A stretch of 64,000 nucleotides of DNA from the NCBI RefSeq assembly GCF_900103505.1, contig NZ_FNIA01000017.1:1-64000 (forward strand). Reading direction: 5' to 3'. The position numbers and the translations under genes are program-made. Source of the DNA: Haloarchaeobius iranensis. GTDB taxonomy: Archaea > Halobacteriota > Halobacteria > Halobacteriales > Natrialbaceae. Each line of letters starts with the position of its first letter. Positions within the stretch are counted from its first letter, which is position 1. Below the pieces are notes generated by a model, which worked only from the letters and a program-made list of their open reading frames with translations, made no database searches and was not told the DNA's origin. This document shows positions 60,491 to 64,000 of the stretch, one piece after another.

Positions 60491-61000
60491 TCAGTCCGCG
60501 TCGACCGTCCGCGCTGTGCTCTCGCTGTCCGCCGTCGCCTTCCTGACGCTCTCGTTACTGCGGTCGAACATCCACGCGGTCGCGCCGACGAGGGCGGCGA
60601 AGATAATCATCGCCGCTCCGTGGTGGAGGGTCTGGACGCCAGCGGTGTAGGTCACGACGGTCTGGCGGCCGAGCAGGACCTGCACCGGCAGGACGAGGAT
60701 GGAGATGGCGACCGCGGCGTGGATGCGCCGGCTGTCGAACGCCTTCCACGCCCCGTAGGCCGTCCCGAGGATGAAGAAGCCGGTGATCGACGCGACGAAC
60801 CGGTGGATCCACTCGGGGTACGATGCCACGTTCGGCGGGAGCAGGCCGAACAGCGGGCCGCCACAGAGCGGCCAGCGTCCCTGACAGGTGAGTCCCGTCC
60901 CCGTCGCGGCTGTGTACACGCCGAGCAGGATGAGGAGGAACGTCAGCCCCGTCGTCACCGCACCGAGGATGGCGACGTTCCGGCGGTCGAGCCAGTTCAT
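60491..61000 (-). CDS. ctaA: heme A synthase, half-size CtaA type
   Basis: This 169-residue protein with four membrane helices is the half-length archaeal form of CtaA/Cox15, which converts heme O to heme A for terminal oxidases. TGTGLTCQGRWPLCGG has the cysteine pair seen near the heme site of CtaA proteins. EWIHRFVASITGFFILG and QTLHHGAAMIIFAALVG carry the heme-ligand histidines. The ATG at 61000 gives a normal N-terminus and sits 26 nt after a TATA-like gatatgc. Bacterial CtaA has eight helices, so this protein is expected to work as a homodimer. Confidence 0.85.
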   Translation of the reverse strand: MNWLDRRNVAILGAVTTGLTFLLILLGVYTAATGTGLTCQGRWPLCGGPLFGLLPPNVASYPEWIHRFVASITGFFILGTAYGAWKAFDSRRIHAAVAISILVLPVQVLLGRQTVVTYTAGVQTLHHGAAMIIFAALVGATAWMFDRSNESVRKATADSESTARTVDAD

Positions 61001-61089
61001 AATCGGTTCTGAGGGGCACGGGCATATCAAGCGCACGGTCCTTCCAGCGCCGTGAGAACGCTTCGAAGGCCCCCTCGTGGCCCACGGAG

Positions 61090-61105
61090 TTCGACGACTG
61101 TCGAA
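61090..61105 (+). promoter_or_regulatory. 16-bp palindromic operator candidate upstream of maeB
   Basis: TTCGACGACTGTCGAA has two 6-bp arms and sits 47-62 nt before the maeB ATG (61152), just upstream of its TATA element. It matches the hmgB site (in gene direction) at 14 of 16 positions. The same relative position is seen for hmgB and the HTH regulator. Confidence 0.6.
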
Positions 61106-61120
61106 GCGTTGGTTCGATTA

Positions 61121-61129
61121 GCTTTTAGT
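61121..61129 (+). promoter_or_regulatory. TATA element of maeB
   Basis: The box gcttttagt is centred about 27 nt before the maeB ATG, so the transcript is expected to be leaderless. Confidence 0.55.
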
Positions 61130-61151
61130 CGTACCCGGTGGTGGGTTTCGT

Positions 61152-63416
<2,265 letters not shown>

Positions 63417-63430
63417 GCGGTCGCAGTCAC

Positions 63431-63435
63431 TTTTT
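63431..63435 (+). terminator. possible T-run terminator after maeB
   Basis: A ttttt run begins 14 nt after the maeB stop in GC-rich DNA. Archaeal terminators are often short T-tracts. There is no hairpin support and other T-runs exist, so this is tentative. Confidence 0.3.
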
Positions 63436-63611
63436 CGCCCAGCGTTTGCGAGCGTCGAGCACGGCGAGGCGACGCAGTCGCCTCGATGCGAACGGGGAAC
63501 GGAGTGAGCCGTGAGCCAGGCGAGACGCGAGACAAAAGGTGGTCGTGTGATATCTCAAACAGCCGTTTGTCTTTTCTCTGGACTTTTGGGCCTGCGAGCG
63601 TACTCTCCGGT

Positions 63612-64000
63612 ATGGAGCGTCGTCAGTTCCTCGCGGTCGCCGGGTCGGTCGCGTTCGCTGGCTGTGCCGGCCTCGCGTTCCCACGTTCGTCGAGCGGCGG
63701 CGACGGCAGAGACGGCGACTCGGCGCTCACGGCTGACGACCCGGCAGCGACGGGCCCGACCGGCGGCGGTGGGACGTCTGGAACGCCGCCGGCAGCGGAA
63801 CTGGAGATATTCTCGACCGCTTCGGGGACCATCGATGCGAGGTTCCAGCTCAAGGAGTACGACAGTCTGCGCACGGTACACGAACGAACGAGGGAGCTGG
63901 AGTACGGCGAGCGAGCCTACCTCTCAGGGCGGCTCACCGAGGGGACGAACTACCTGTTCGACCTGAGCGTCGACGACTCCCTCCTGGTCGAGCGGCCGGT
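63612..64000 (+). CDS. Tat-exported lipoprotein, N-terminal part (continues beyond the window)
   Basis: The ATG at 63612 opens MERRQFLAVAGSVAFAGCAG, a Tat signal with lipobox (FAGC), followed by a Ser/Gly/Asp-rich linker (residues ~25-60). A beta-rich domain then starts LEIFSTASGTIDARFQLKEY, and the frame is open to the window edge (129 residues seen). Its family cannot be named from this part. The promoter lies in the 195-nt intergenic region, for which no clear TATA was seen. Confidence 0.7.
   Translation, partial: MERRQFLAVAGSVAFAGCAGLAFPRSSSGGDGRDGDSALTADDPAATGPTGGGGTSGTPPAAELEIFSTASGTIDARFQLKEYDSLRTVHERTRELEYGERAYLSGRLTEGTNYLFDLSVDDSLLVERP

Overview
The window comes from an extremely halophilic archaeon (class Halobacteria). 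The DNA is GC-rich and the proteins are acidic. Secreted proteins carry twin-arginine (Tat) signals. Many genes have a TATA element about 25-34 nt before the start codon, which indicates leaderless or nearly leaderless transcripts. Replication and information genes are archaeal (Orc1/Cdc6, RfcL, PolB2 remnant, Cbf5-type TruB, EMC3/DUF106), and halolysin-like subtilases are present. Genus and replicon cannot be fixed from the sequence alone.

Layout. 1-350: end of an IS6-family element. 0.4-10.1 kb: housekeeping genes (HAD phosphatase, M48 protease, GTPBP1-like GTPase, J-domain membrane protein, HIT zinc finger, pyrF, beta-RFAP-synthase-like enzyme, glycosyltransferase, ilvD). 10.1-12.9 kb: a RecA/KaiC-like gene and a damaged replication locus in which the AAA+ part of an Orc1/Cdc6 gene runs in frame into the palm of a PolB2-type polymerase that is itself frameshifted. 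13.3-18.5 kb: a tandem pair of HEAT-repeat proteins with a CxxC/CxxH cluster, then three tandem GNAT acetyltransferases. 18.6-23 kb: membrane proteins, a COG1709-type HTH regulator and HMG-CoA synthase. 23-30.6 kb: a two-gene operon of very large pilin-anchored surface proteins. 32.4-39.3 kb: three paralogous Tat-exported subtilases, mosaic at the DNA level, plus the relic of a fourth signal peptide. 39.4-42.7 kb: adk, EMC3-like gene, cmk, truB and tRNA-Pro. 43-51 kb: UspA, ZIP transporter, MFS transporter, HAD/flavodoxin pair, rfcL and an Hvo_1808-type lipoprotein. 51.1-55.3 kb: a biotin operon (bioB, a BioU-like gene, bioF, bioD) with no bioA. 56.9-60.1 kb: a complete polar amino-acid ABC transporter operon with an operator-like palindrome at its promoter. 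60.2-64 kb: small protein, ctaA, maeB and the start of a Tat lipoprotein.

Most notable signals. (1) A 16-bp palindrome (TTCGwC-N4-GTCGAA) lies 46-47 nt upstream of the start codons of three separate genes: the HTH regulator, hmgB and maeB. This suggests an undescribed regulon linking isoprenoid precursor supply and malate metabolism. (2) The biotin operon uses a dehydrogenase-like BioU candidate in place of BioA, and that gene carries an in-frame 96-nt insertion bounded by 14-bp direct repeats. (3) Two blocks of 275-290 bp are identical between different pairs of subtilase genes, a sign of recent gene conversion. (4) The Orc1-PolB2 chimera. (5) Pilin-type N-termini fused to LamG, lamin-tail, PKD and glutamine-amidotransferase-like modules.
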